Source: Treponema sp.
GTDB taxonomy: Bacteria; Spirochaetota; Spirochaetia; Treponematales; Treponemataceae
Assembly (NCBI GenBank): GCA_017484285.1
Contig: JAFUTH010000006.1
Span: 124,001 to 188,000, forward strand
Reading direction: 5' to 3'
DNA length: 64,000 bases
Every line of letters begins with the position of its first letter. Position 1 is the stretch's first letter. Of the stretch, positions 1 through 7,445 are shown in pieces. Both the position numbers and the translations under genes were made by a program. The notes beneath the pieces were generated by a model, which made no database searches, had not been told where the DNA came from, and saw nothing but the letters and a program-made list of their open reading frames with translations.

Positions 1-44
1 TCCCAGAGAGTTTTCAATTTTCCATTTTCCGTTTTCATTTTTTT

Positions 45-1661
45 TTATCTCGCGTACAGCACGGTGAGATTCTTGAGCCATGCCGCTGTTTTTTCGTCGG
101 AAATCTGCTTTTCGCTCGCGCGCCATGCCCAGTTGCTGCCAGCGGTGCTCGGCATGTTCATGCGGGCATCGCTTGAAAGCGCGTAGATGTCCTGCAATGG
201 AACGATTGCGGTTTCTGCGGTGCTTTTTAAAACGGCTTTGATGAACTCTTTCGTGAGTTTTTTTGAAGAAAGCAATTTTTTCGCACTTTCGACCGTGTTC
301 TTTTCGCCCGTAAAATAATCGGCAACAAGCACGAGCGTTTCTTCATCAAGAGAAGAGAGCAAGCCCTGTGTGGTGTCGTTGTCGTGCGTGCCTGTGTAGG
401 CAACGCAATTCGTCGTCTCAAAATTGTGCGGCAAGAAGGCATTTTTGAGTGCGCCCTGCTTCCATTCATTTTTGTCGAACGCAAATTGAAGCACTTTCAT
501 TCCGGGAAGACCAGTTGAGTCGCGCAATTCACGCACGCCGTCGGTAATTACGCCCAAATCTTCGGCAATGAGCGGCAAATCGCCCAGCTCTTTTTTGATT
601 GCGTTGAAGAGGTCGATTCCCGGTCCTTTTTCCCATTTTCCCGTTTCGGCGGTGGGGCTTCCGAACGGAATTGCCCAGTACGCTTCAAATCCGCGGAAAT
701 GGTCGATTCGCACATAGTCCACGAGCGAGAGCATTTTTTTAATTCGAGCAATCCACCATGCGTAGCCGTCTTTTTTCATGTTCTTCCAATTGTAGAGCGG
801 ATTTCCCCAAAGCTGACCCGTGGCAGAAAAATAATCTGGCGGAACGCCCGCGACATTCGTGAAAGTGCCGTCTTTTCCAATCTGGAACAATTTTTGGTTC
901 GCCCACACATCGCTTGAATCGGGAGCAACAAAAATCGGAACATCGCCCACGATTTCGATTTCCTTTGATTTTGCGTATTCGTGAAGAGCCTGCCACTGCT
1001 TAAAAGCGAAGAACTGAATCACCTCAATCTGTAAGAAATCTTCGGTGTGCTCGTTAATCCACTTTTCGACCGACGTTTCATCGTGCTTTGAGAGTTTTTT
1101 CGCCCAGTAGACATTCCAGCTTCCGTTCACGACCGCACCCGTTTTTTTGCATTCTTCCTGCGCCTTTTCGTCATAGTAGGATTTTATGCTCATGAACGCC
1201 GCATAATCTTTAAGCCAATACTGATTTTCACGGCAGAACGAGAAGAATTCCATTTTTGCATTCGGGTCAAGACCTTCGCCCGCGCTATCGGGATTCGTCA
1301 TGAGTTCAAGAAAATGTTTTGCTATTTTCTGGAGCGCATGGCTCTTCCACCACACGACCGAGCCGTAATCGACCGCGCCCTTGTTTTTTATGTAAGAAGG
1401 CTTTTTAATAAGTGCCGAAGTTGCCCAGCCGCGTTCCACCAAATCGTCAAAATCAATCAAAAGCGGATTGAGCGCAAAAGTTGAAAACGACTGGTACGGA
1501 CTGTCACCATAGCCCGTAGGTCCAAGCGGAAGCACCTGCCAAAGCTTCATGCCCGCCTTTTCCAAAAAATCCACGAAGGTAAACGCGCTTTTTCCGAGCG
1601 TACCAATCCCCGCCGAAGTCGGCAAACTCGTGGGGTGAAGTAAAATTCCTGTTTTTCTCAT
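45..1661 (-). CDS. malQ: 4-alpha-glucanotransferase (amylomaltase, GH77)
   Basis: A 538-residue cytoplasmic enzyme that moves alpha-1,4-glucan segments between maltodextrins and releases glucose, part of glycogen or maltodextrin use. GH77 hallmarks are visible: VRIDHFRGFEAYW near residue 319 carries the catalytic Asp nucleophile, AEDLG near 366 the acid/base Glu, and THDND near 424 the third carboxylate. The N-terminal LHPTSLP and the LPLGPTGYGDSPYQ stretch are typical of MalQ. Length is normal for the family. ATG at 1661 is preceded by AAGGAGA about 6 nt upstream. No partner gene lies downstream inside the window. The 3' end is intact, 44 nt from the window start. Confidence 0.96.
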   Translation of the reverse strand: MRKTGILLHPTSLPTSAGIGTLGKSAFTFVDFLEKAGMKLWQVLPLGPTGYGDSPYQSFSTFALNPLLIDFDDLVERGWATSALIKKPSYIKNKGAVDYGSVVWWKSHALQKIAKHFLELMTNPDSAGEGLDPNAKMEFFSFCRENQYWLKDYAAFMSIKSYYDEKAQEECKKTGAVVNGSWNVYWAKKLSKHDETSVEKWINEHTEDFLQIEVIQFFAFKQWQALHEYAKSKEIEIVGDVPIFVAPDSSDVWANQKLFQIGKDGTFTNVAGVPPDYFSATGQLWGNPLYNWKNMKKDGYAWWIARIKKMLSLVDYVRIDHFRGFEAYWAIPFGSPTAETGKWEKGPGIDLFNAIKKELGDLPLIAEDLGVITDGVRELRDSTGLPGMKVLQFAFDKNEWKQGALKNAFLPHNFETTNCVAYTGTHDNDTTQGLLSSLDEETLVLVADYFTGEKNTVESAKKLLSSKKLTKEFIKAVLKSTAETAIVPLQDIYALSSDARMNMPSTAGSNWAWRASEKQISDEKTAAWLKNLTVLYAR

Positions 1662-1680
1662 ATTCTTCTCCTTATTGGGT

Positions 1681-1806
1681 TATCCACAGATAGACACAGA
1701 TTTTCACAGATTTTATATTTCATAGTTGAACATCGCTCAAATTAACACGAACGATGTTCGAAAATCAAATCTTTAATCTGTGTTCATCTGTGCTAATCTG
1801 TGGATA
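1681..1806. repeat. Palindromic intergenic repeat, CACAGATT family, complete copy
   Basis: The left arm (1681-1714) carries three CACAGA units starting TATCCACAGA. The right arm (1767-1806) is its imperfect reverse complement ending TCTGTGGATA. An inner stem GAACATCG (1728-1735) pairs with CGATGTTC (1752-1759). It fills most of the malQ-manC spacer. Related half-copies lie at 2891-2925 and 52331-52360. It could act as an RNA hairpin or terminator in either direction, but no function is shown. Confidence 0.75.
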
Positions 1807-1810
1807 GAAA

Positions 1811-2875
1811 CTATAATAATTCGATTCGTCGGTCTTTTTTCAGTTGCTCGACGACTTTTTTGACATCTTGCACTTTATTTTTGTCGCAGACCAAAACCGC
1901 GTCTTCGGTTTCGATTACGACCACATTATCCAAGCCAATCGTTGCGATGAGCCGACCACTTGAATAGGTGATACAATTTTTGGTGTCGACATTGATTTGG
2001 TCGCCGATTTTGATGTTTCCGTCGCCGTCGGCTTCGTGCAGAACGCCCATCATGTCGAAACTTCCCACATCATTCCAGCCGAATTCGCCCGGCACGACAT
2101 AGACATCCTGCGATTTTTCCATGATGCCGTAGTCGATTGAGATGCTTTCGATTTTGGGGTAGATTTTATCGATGACATCGTATTCGTCGTCCGTTCCCAT
2201 CACTTTTCCGATTTTCTGCAAATCTTTGTAAATTGAGGGAAGAAACTGCTCGAAATTTTTGAGAATCGTGCTCGCCTTCCAGATGAACATGCCCGAATTC
2301 CACGCGTATTCGCCCGACTCGACATATTTTTTTGCCGTTTCTTCGTCGGGTTTTTCTTTGAATTCAAGCACTTTGAGCACTTCTTCGCTTGATTTTTGGA
2401 ATTTGATGTAGCCGTAGCCCGTCGCCGCAAAGGTGGGCGTGATTCCGACCGTAACGAGCGCGTCTTTTTCTTCTGCCGCCTTGACCGCCACGCCCAGAAC
2501 ACGCGTAAATTCCTCTTCGTTTTTGATGTATGCGTCGCTCGGCGTAATGACCATGATTCCGTCGCCGTATTTTTTGAGGATTTCCATCGCCGCGTAGCCC
2601 ACACATGCCGCCGTATTCCGTGCGCTCGGCTCAGAGAGAATGTGATTTCGCTTTACGCGCCCTTTTGTGGCTTTGAGCATTTTCGCGACCTGCGTTTCGT
2701 TCGTCACGATAAAAATATCCTCGCTCGCCGCCGTTTTTGCCAAGCGGTCAATCGCTTCGTTGACCATCAAATCCTTTCCGCTCAAATTGAGCAGCTGTTT
2801 TGGTGTCGCCTGCCGAGAAAGCGGCCAGAACCTGGTTCCGCCGCCCCCCGCCATAATCACGCCATATGTTTTCAT
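1811..2875 (-). CDS. Mannose-1-phosphate guanylyltransferase-type nucleotidyltransferase
   Basis: About 354 residues, the size of a ManC-type nucleotidyltransferase domain without the isomerase half. It makes GDP-mannose from GTP and mannose-1-phosphate for glycan synthesis. The N-terminal signature MAGGGGTRFWPLSRQ with TPKQLL a few residues on is the nucleotide-binding loop. NSGMFIWK and FGWNDVGSFD are substrate-site motifs of this family. I chose ATG 2875, with AGGGGA about 6 nt upstream, over an upstream in-frame start at 3013. The extra 46 codons of that longer frame would run through the repeats at 2891-3010 and look nothing like protein. GDP-mannose specificity is by family resemblance; another hexose is possible. 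Confidence 0.88.
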   Translation of the reverse strand: MKTYGVIMAGGGGTRFWPLSRQATPKQLLNLSGKDLMVNEAIDRLAKTAASEDIFIVTNETQVAKMLKATKGRVKRNHILSEPSARNTAACVGYAAMEILKKYGDGIMVITPSDAYIKNEEEFTRVLGVAVKAAEEKDALVTVGITPTFAATGYGYIKFQKSSEEVLKVLEFKEKPDEETAKKYVESGEYAWNSGMFIWKASTILKNFEQFLPSIYKDLQKIGKVMGTDDEYDVIDKIYPKIESISIDYGIMEKSQDVYVVPGEFGWNDVGSFDMMGVLHEADGDGNIKIGDQINVDTKNCITYSSGRLIATIGLDNVVVIETEDAVLVCDKNKVQDVKKVVEQLKKDRRIELL

Positions 2876-2890
2876 AGTATTCCCCTTTTT

Positions 2891-2925
2891 AGTAACCACA
2901 GATTTACACAGATTTACACAGATTA
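2891..2925. repeat. CACAGATT-family repeat, one arm only
   Basis: The spacer before manC holds AACCACAGATTTACACAGAT followed by a third copy of TTACACAGAT. This matches one arm of the palindromic element at 1681-1806 without its partner arm. It abuts the GC-rich element that begins at 2938. Confidence 0.6.
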
Positions 2926-2937
2926 TATGTTTTTGAA

Positions 2938-3010
2938 GGGGGAAGTCTCCCCCTACGCCCGCACTTCGTTGCGTGCTACCCTCTCTACGGGGAGTTCCCC
3001 GTAACGCCCC
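2938..3010. repeat. GC-rich palindromic element (copy 1) running into the 3' end of murI
   Basis: Starts with the palindrome GGGGGAAGTCTCCCCCT and ends with GTAACGCCCC, containing an ACGGGGAGTTCCCCGT hairpin. A related element at 27923-28017 shares the same opening palindrome, a CTACCC(C) centre and a C(G)CAACGCCCC-like end. Here the last seven or eight codons and the stop of murI (2985) lie within it, so the element supplies the present C-terminus of MurI. Confidence 0.7.
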
Positions 3011-3839
3011 CAAAAGGTATTCTCAAATTTTTACACAAGGTTTTATACTCTTTTAGTTCCTGTTCACTCGCCTTTGTGACAAAAAATGTGAGATTCTCAA
3101 CAGAAGCCGCTCGTTCTTCATGGTCACTGAGCTGTGTCGAAGTGCGGTGACTGAGCGTAGTCGAAGTATGAATCTTCCGAATCGCCTGATTCGCAACTCC
3201 GTCTCGGCTGTCAACCACGGTGATGCCTCTCCCGCAGGCAAGCCGCATTTCTTCGGCGATGTGCGTGAAGTGCGTGCAGCCCAAAATCACGGTGTCACAG
3301 CCTTCGTTTTTGAAAAAATCCGCCGCTTCTTTGACCGCCGCCAATCGCTCTTCTTTCGTTGCCGTAAAATATTCTTTTTCGACAAAATCAATCAATTTTG
3401 GGTCGGCTCGCATGGAAACGGTGCAATCGCTCGCAAAATCGTGAATCAATTTTTGGCAATAGGGGTGATGAACCGTGGCATTCGTGGCGAGCAAGCCGAT
3501 TTTTTTGTTTTTGGTGACTTCTGCCGCCACTTTGATTGCAGGAACGGTGCCGACTATCGGAAGATTTGGAAACCGTGCGCGCAGAGAATCCAACGCCGTA
3601 ACGGAGATTGTGTTGCACGCGACAACAATTGAGCGGGGCGACCACAAATCGATGATTTTCTGAATCGCTTTTGACGCGCATTCCGTGACTTCGCTCCCCG
3701 ATTTTTCACCGTACGGAAAATGCTCCGTGTCGCCGAGATATACGCAGGTTGCGTCTGGCACTTTTTCGTGAAGAGAAAGCATGTAGGGAATTCCGCCCGT
3801 TCCGCTGTCGAGAAAGGCAAAGTCAACGGTTGTTTTCAT
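2985..3839 (-). CDS. murI: Glutamate racemase
   Basis: 284 residues. It converts L- to D-glutamate for peptidoglycan. FLDSGTGG (D11) forms the N-terminal active-site loop, and the two catalytic cysteines are in VACNTIS (C75) and ILGCTHFTH (C188). Residues about 224-240 (HTSTTLSHRTSTQLSDH) are encoded by two imperfect copies of a roughly 22-nt repeat and look inserted. The last residues come from the GC-rich element. Start ATG 3839 has no Shine-Dalgarno. Instead TAAAAT lies 6 nt upstream, so the mRNA is probably leaderless. Both oddities are at the poorly conserved C-terminal end, so the enzyme is expected to be active. Confidence 0.93.
   Translation of the reverse strand: MKTTVDFAFLDSGTGGIPYMLSLHEKVPDATCVYLGDTEHFPYGEKSGSEVTECASKAIQKIIDLWSPRSIVVACNTISVTALDSLRARFPNLPIVGTVPAIKVAAEVTKNKKIGLLATNATVHHPYCQKLIHDFASDCTVSMRADPKLIDFVEKEYFTATKEERLAAVKEAADFFKNEGCDTVILGCTHFTHIAEEMRLACGRGITVVDSRDGVANQAIRKIHTSTTLSHRTSTQLSDHEERAASVENLTFFVTKASEQELKEYKTLCKNLRIPFGGVTGNSP
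3123..3167. repeat. Tandem imperfect repeat inside murI
   Basis: Two successive units, GTCACTGAGCTGTGTCGAAG (from 3123) and GTGACTGAGCGTAGTCGAAG (from 3147), differ at few positions and add about 16 in-frame codons to murI. Units of the type ACTGAGC..GTCGAAGT are familiar dispersed repeats in many unrelated bacterial genomes. Here they are tolerated inside a gene. Confidence 0.7.
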
Positions 3840-3874
3840 GAGATAATTTTAATCTTTTCTGTAAAATCATGCAA
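3840..3874 (-). promoter_or_regulatory. Predicted leaderless promoter of murI
   Basis: Reading the minus strand, TAAAAT (3851-3846) is followed by only 6 nt before ATG (3839), and TTGCAT (3874-3869) sits 17 nt upstream. A sigma-70 start site would fall on or next to the start codon. Confidence 0.5.
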
Positions 3875-3904
3875 TGACGGCTTTTTTTCAGAATTGATTT
3901 GCGC

Positions 3905-3918
3905 TAAAATAAGCTATG
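3905..3918 (+). promoter_or_regulatory. Predicted leaderless promoter of the pentapeptide gene
   Basis: TAAAAT (3905-3910) is separated from ATG (3916) by 5 nt with no ribosome-binding site between. The -35 region is poor. Divergent from the murI promoter. Confidence 0.45.
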
Positions 3919-4602
3919 TTTTCGTATTCAAAATGCAAAGTCTTAGAGTGTACGCATTTCGCAATTTCCGATTTCGATGAAAACGGCAATTTAATCGAGA
4001 GCGGAAAGTTCTGCTATGCCCACACGCCAAACAAAGAAGAACTTCAGCAAAAAATGTACACCTACATCGAGAATCATGACAAAATCATCGGGCTCAACGC
4101 GAGTGGACACACGTTCAAAAACATAAATCTTTCCCACAAACGCTTTTACGGCTGCAATTTCTCACAATGCTTTTTTATCGGGCTGCAAACGAATGGCATC
4201 CGAAGCCGTATCAGTAACTTTGACTTTTCCGTGTTCAGCGACTGCAACCTGCTCGAAAGCAACATGCAGTTCACTTCGTTCGCCGGCTCAAAATTCAGCC
4301 ACGTACTTTTTACGGGCAGCGACATGATTCAGAACAATTTCTGCGGACTCACGTCATTCCAGTCATCATTCGACGACTCGGATTTGTACAGCTCATACTT
4401 CATCAACGCCAAACTGATTGACACTTCGTTCCGTAACTGCAACATCAAGGAAACCGTTTTTTACGAAATCACGCAACAAAATGTCTCGTTCCGACAGTCG
4501 AACACGAACGCAGCCATTTTTGACAAACGAGGAAGCGCACTGTTCACAGGTCTTGAAGAGCTTAATGTTCCCCGCGGAGAAACAAAAGGACCGACCTCAT
4601 GA
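3916..4602 (+). CDS. Pentapeptide-repeat protein
   Basis: 228 residues. From about residue 85 onward the chain is a run of degenerate pentapeptide repeats (pattern A/N/S-x-F-x-x: FKNINLSHKRFYGCNFSQCF, SNFDFSVFSDCNL, SSFDDSDLYSSYF, TSFRNCNI), which fold as a right-handed quadrilateral beta-helix. Such proteins act as scaffolds; a few mimic DNA. The first about 85 residues are not repeats and I do not recognise them. It has no signal peptide, so it is cytoplasmic. Its stop overlaps the next gene's start (ATGA at 4599-4602), so it is translationally coupled to the MBL hydrolase. The role is unknown. Confidence 0.82.
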   Translation: MFSYSKCKVLECTHFAISDFDENGNLIESGKFCYAHTPNKEELQQKMYTYIENHDKIIGLNASGHTFKNINLSHKRFYGCNFSQCFFIGLQTNGIRSRISNFDFSVFSDCNLLESNMQFTSFAGSKFSHVLFTGSDMIQNNFCGLTSFQSSFDDSDLYSSYFINAKLIDTSFRNCNIKETVFYEITQQNVSFRQSNTNAAIFDKRGSALFTGLEELNVPRGETKGPTS

Positions 4603-5177
4603 AAATCTATTTTCACATCAATTTCAATACACTCACGAACAGCTATCTTGTCGTCAATGAAGACACAAAGCAGGCGCTTATCATAGACCCGTGCACGGTC
4701 TCAAAAGAACTCATCAATCAAATCGAAGACGGAGGCTACACGCTCTCTGCGACACTCATCACGCACAAGCACACAAGCCACATTAGCGCGCTCAGCACTA
4801 TCCGCAAGATTTACGACATCAAAGTATACGGAGCAGACCCCGAAGCAGCTGGGCAAATCAACGTTCTGCAAGGTGACGGACGAATACGGGTTGCCGGGCT
4901 TGACATCGACTATTTTTCAATTCCCGGTCACAGCTCAGACTCAATCGCCTACAAAGTGGGCACGGTACTCTTCACGGGAGACGTCATTTTCGCGGGGAAA
5001 ATCGGCTCTAGTTCCTGCAATTACACAAAAACCCGCTTGTGCAACGGCATAAAGACAAAAATTTTCTCGCTTCCCGAAGAAACCGTCATCATGCCCGGTC
5101 ACGGTCCGCTCACCTCGGTCGGCGCAGAAATGCAATTCAACCTCGACGTGGGTGAAAAGAACAGTTTTGGCGGATAA
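4599..5177 (+). CDS. MBL-fold metallo-hydrolase (glyoxalase II-like)
   Basis: 192 residues with a metallo-beta-lactamase fold. The first metal motif reads THKHTSH (H56, H58, H61), where the usual Asp of HxHxDH is Ser60. Later ligands look intact: GHSSDS, FTGDVIFAG and the terminal MPGHGP. Family members hydrolyse thioesters such as S-lactoylglutathione. Loss of the Asp would weaken the second metal site, so a one-metal enzyme or changed chemistry is possible. It is translationally coupled to the pentapeptide gene by a 4-nt overlap. No glutathione genes are nearby, so the substrate is unknown. Confidence 0.85.
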   Translation: MKIYFHINFNTLTNSYLVVNEDTKQALIIDPCTVSKELINQIEDGGYTLSATLITHKHTSHISALSTIRKIYDIKVYGADPEAAGQINVLQGDGRIRVAGLDIDYFSIPGHSSDSIAYKVGTVLFTGDVIFAGKIGSSSCNYTKTRLCNGIKTKIFSLPEETVIMPGHGPLTSVGAEMQFNLDVGEKNSFGG

Positions 5178-5230
5178 AACGAATACGCTACGAATCGTGA
5201 TGCGCTGCAATTACGGCTTGAAGGCGTTTT

Positions 5231-6928
5231 TTAGCGCGTAATGAGCCACACGCGCCCGGCGTTTAAATTCCATCGGTCGCTCACGTATTCATCGAGCAAT
5301 CGCGCCGCCCCTTCAAAGCCGCTTCCGCCCGTCTCGATGATGTAATCTGCCTGCCGTTTTGCAAGCTGCTGGGAGTGCTCGCGCTTTGCCATGTCAACGA
5401 AATACTGCGCCGTCTGAGAAACGGGCCGCTGGAGCAGATACGCCATGAACTCGTTTTTCATGAGATAATCGTCGTTCACGTCGTAATTGAGCGTTGGCGT
5501 AACCTGAAAATAGCGGCGCAAATAGGCGAGCGTCTGCGGATCTATCGTGTAATAAATCGAAGCGACGGTGTTTCGGAAGTCTTCATCGATAAAGAAAATG
5601 CCGTGCCAGCCCTCGTGTGCGATAAACGTGGTGCGAAGATACATCGGCGACTCCTGCGAGATTGAAATCGCCGCACCCGCGCCCGCCGTCACTTCACCGT
5701 TTGCGGAAATCTGAATCACGCCGTTAGCGGCAAGGATTTCTTTAAGAAGCAATTCCTTTTCGTTCAGCGGGAACTGCTCCCGCCGCGCTTTTTCAAAGAA
5801 GCGGGCAAGATCGTCAGCCTTGTAGTCGTGCGCGTTGTAACCGTGCTTTCCTTTGAGTTCAGAATCAGTGAGCAATCTGCCTTTAAAGCCCGCCTTTTCG
5901 ACAAAGAACGCGAGCCGTCTGAAAAACTCATCCTGTACGTCATAGGTTGAGATGTCAAAAAAAAGCACGCCGGGAAACCTGTCCCACTCAAACAGTTCAT
6001 AATCGTTTCCGCGCCAGTTGTTCCGCGGCCAGTTCATAATCAGCCCCGGGTCGATTTTTATGGGAGAGAGCACATTTTTTCCGCTCTGCGCAAAGGTGAG
6101 CAGATTTTTGTCAGACGCGGTGAGCAGCACAGAAATCGGGTAGGCTTCTTCATCTGGATAACGGACGAGAGAAAACGGCGACTTGAGTGCGGCGGTCGGA
6201 ATCTCTACCGGACGCTCGTTCCGCCTGATAAAGAGCACTTCCCCGCCGAATGCGATTTTTTGGCTTCCGTTGGTCTCGCGGAATTTAACGGTAATCGTAG
6301 GCATGAGCCCTTCGCGTGAATTCGTCGAATTGAATGCAAGCGACGCTCCGCGAAAATCGTCTGTGCCGTTGTTGACTCCACCGTTCGGCGCAAAGGCAAA
6401 CACGGGCACGTCACCCGAAAAATCATGCCCAACAAAGGCGCGCAAAATCTGTGCTGACTCAACACGTACTTTTGATGCCGATTTGATGAAAAATCCATTC
6501 GGAATCGATTTTCCCTTTTCAAAACAGAATGCGAGCGCAAACGACGAGCCGGCGTATTTGAGCAACTTGTCCGTAACGACAGGAACGCCCGCGATTTCTC
6601 CGAGCGAAGGAGCATCCTGATAAAAAAATCCGAATGAAAGCTCTTCATCAGCAGGAAGTTTTTGCCGCACTTTTAGCGGGGTTATCTGTACGAGCAGTGA
6701 AGCATCGCCATTTTTTTCGAAGAAAGTGGCTATCGCTCCCGATTGTTCTTTTGTAAACGTAAAAAAACGCACGGTTCCCGCAGCAGATTCCGAGACCTCG
6801 GCGGCGTAAAAATCAGGAATGGAAAGATGAAAGCCACTTTTACGCGAGCAAGAAAAAAACAAAAAAACACACGAAAAAGCAAAAATCGTTTTTTTGAAAA
6901 ATCGAATAAAAAGATGCACCGTACACAT
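5231..6928 (-). CDS. Lipoprotein with HExxH-like zinc-peptidase motif
   Basis: 565 residues. The N-terminus has basic and hydrophobic segments and a lipobox FFSC, so it is a predicted lipoprotein, probably periplasmic-facing or outer-membrane. Near residue 438 is AHEGWHG, an HExxH zinc-ligand motif, followed by FIDEDF, suggesting a metallopeptidase or a relative. A charged C-terminal half contains LLDEYVSDRWN. I do not recognise the rest. Its 3' neighbour converges from the MBL gene with a 53-nt gap and no clear terminator. TAGATT lies 6 nt before ATG 6928 on the minus strand, so a leaderless start is possible but weaker than the other examples. Confidence 0.75.
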   Translation of the reverse strand: MCTVHLFIRFFKKTIFAFSCVFLFFSCSRKSGFHLSIPDFYAAEVSESAAGTVRFFTFTKEQSGAIATFFEKNGDASLLVQITPLKVRQKLPADEELSFGFFYQDAPSLGEIAGVPVVTDKLLKYAGSSFALAFCFEKGKSIPNGFFIKSASKVRVESAQILRAFVGHDFSGDVPVFAFAPNGGVNNGTDDFRGASLAFNSTNSREGLMPTITVKFRETNGSQKIAFGGEVLFIRRNERPVEIPTAALKSPFSLVRYPDEEAYPISVLLTASDKNLLTFAQSGKNVLSPIKIDPGLIMNWPRNNWRGNDYELFEWDRFPGVLFFDISTYDVQDEFFRRLAFFVEKAGFKGRLLTDSELKGKHGYNAHDYKADDLARFFEKARREQFPLNEKELLLKEILAANGVIQISANGEVTAGAGAAISISQESPMYLRTTFIAHEGWHGIFFIDEDFRNTVASIYYTIDPQTLAYLRRYFQVTPTLNYDVNDDYLMKNEFMAYLLQRPVSQTAQYFVDMAKREHSQQLAKRQADYIIETGGSGFEGAARLLDEYVSDRWNLNAGRVWLITR

Positions 6929-6992
6929 GCCGTAAATCTATCACAAAACGGGAAAAGTAACTATCATATACACGAAAAATGAGAGGCAAAAC

Positions 6993-7445
6993 ATGAAAAA
7001 TGAAATCGTGCTCCTCCCCCACCCGAACCAACTCTCTCTGCTCAGAACGGCGCAAAAAGAACTTTGCTCGCTTTTACATGCGTTCACTGCAATTCCCGTG
7101 CTTCCCCTCTGCGTAAAAAGCTCAGGTCTGCACCAGTTCGACGACACTATCACGCACGCCGTGCCGACGGGAGTGTTTTTTGATAGCGATTGCGTTTTTC
7201 TCATCATAGATTTAGAAATCAACGGAAAAACAACGAACGGAAGCATCGCGCTGTGCCGACTGATGTCAAAAACCGAAATGGCAGAAGCAGAACGCGCGAA
7301 AGTACGCCTTATTGGAGAGCATCTGTGTGCCTCACTAAAAAAAATCAGCCCCTTCCGTGTCGCACAACTCGAAACAGAAGAGACTGATGTCAGCATCACC
7401 TGGAGCGTAGTACGATCCCGATGGGTAAAGTTGCGTTACGCGTGA
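6993..7445 (+). CDS. Conserved-looking hypothetical protein
   Basis: 150 residues with no signal peptide or membrane segment. It begins MKNEIVLLPHPNQLSLLRTA and has a mixed alpha/beta look. No motif I can assign with confidence; the N-terminal stretch is vaguely like the first strand and helix of 2H phosphoesterases, but no paired HxT/S motifs are present. A GAGG ribosome site lies about 8 nt before ATG 6993, and TATACA upstream may be its -10. Its stop codon overlaps the convergent TRAP permease gene by 10 nt. Base composition matches the neighbours, so it is probably a real native gene. Confidence 0.7.
   Translation: MKNEIVLLPHPNQLSLLRTAQKELCSLLHAFTAIPVLPLCVKSSGLHQFDDTITHAVPTGVFFDSDCVFLIIDLEINGKTTNGSIALCRLMSKTEMAEAERAKVRLIGEHLCASLKKISPFRVAQLETEETDVSITWSVVRSRWVKLRYA

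Noticed and set aside
2396..3004. Open frame of 202 codons on the plus strand opposite the guanylyltransferase gene
   Set aside because: It is the mirror of a strongly supported gene, has no ribosome site and reads as Arg-rich, low-complexity sequence.
2876..3013. N-terminal extension of the guanylyltransferase
   Set aside because: The extra codons run through two repeat elements, and a good ribosome site supports ATG 2875.
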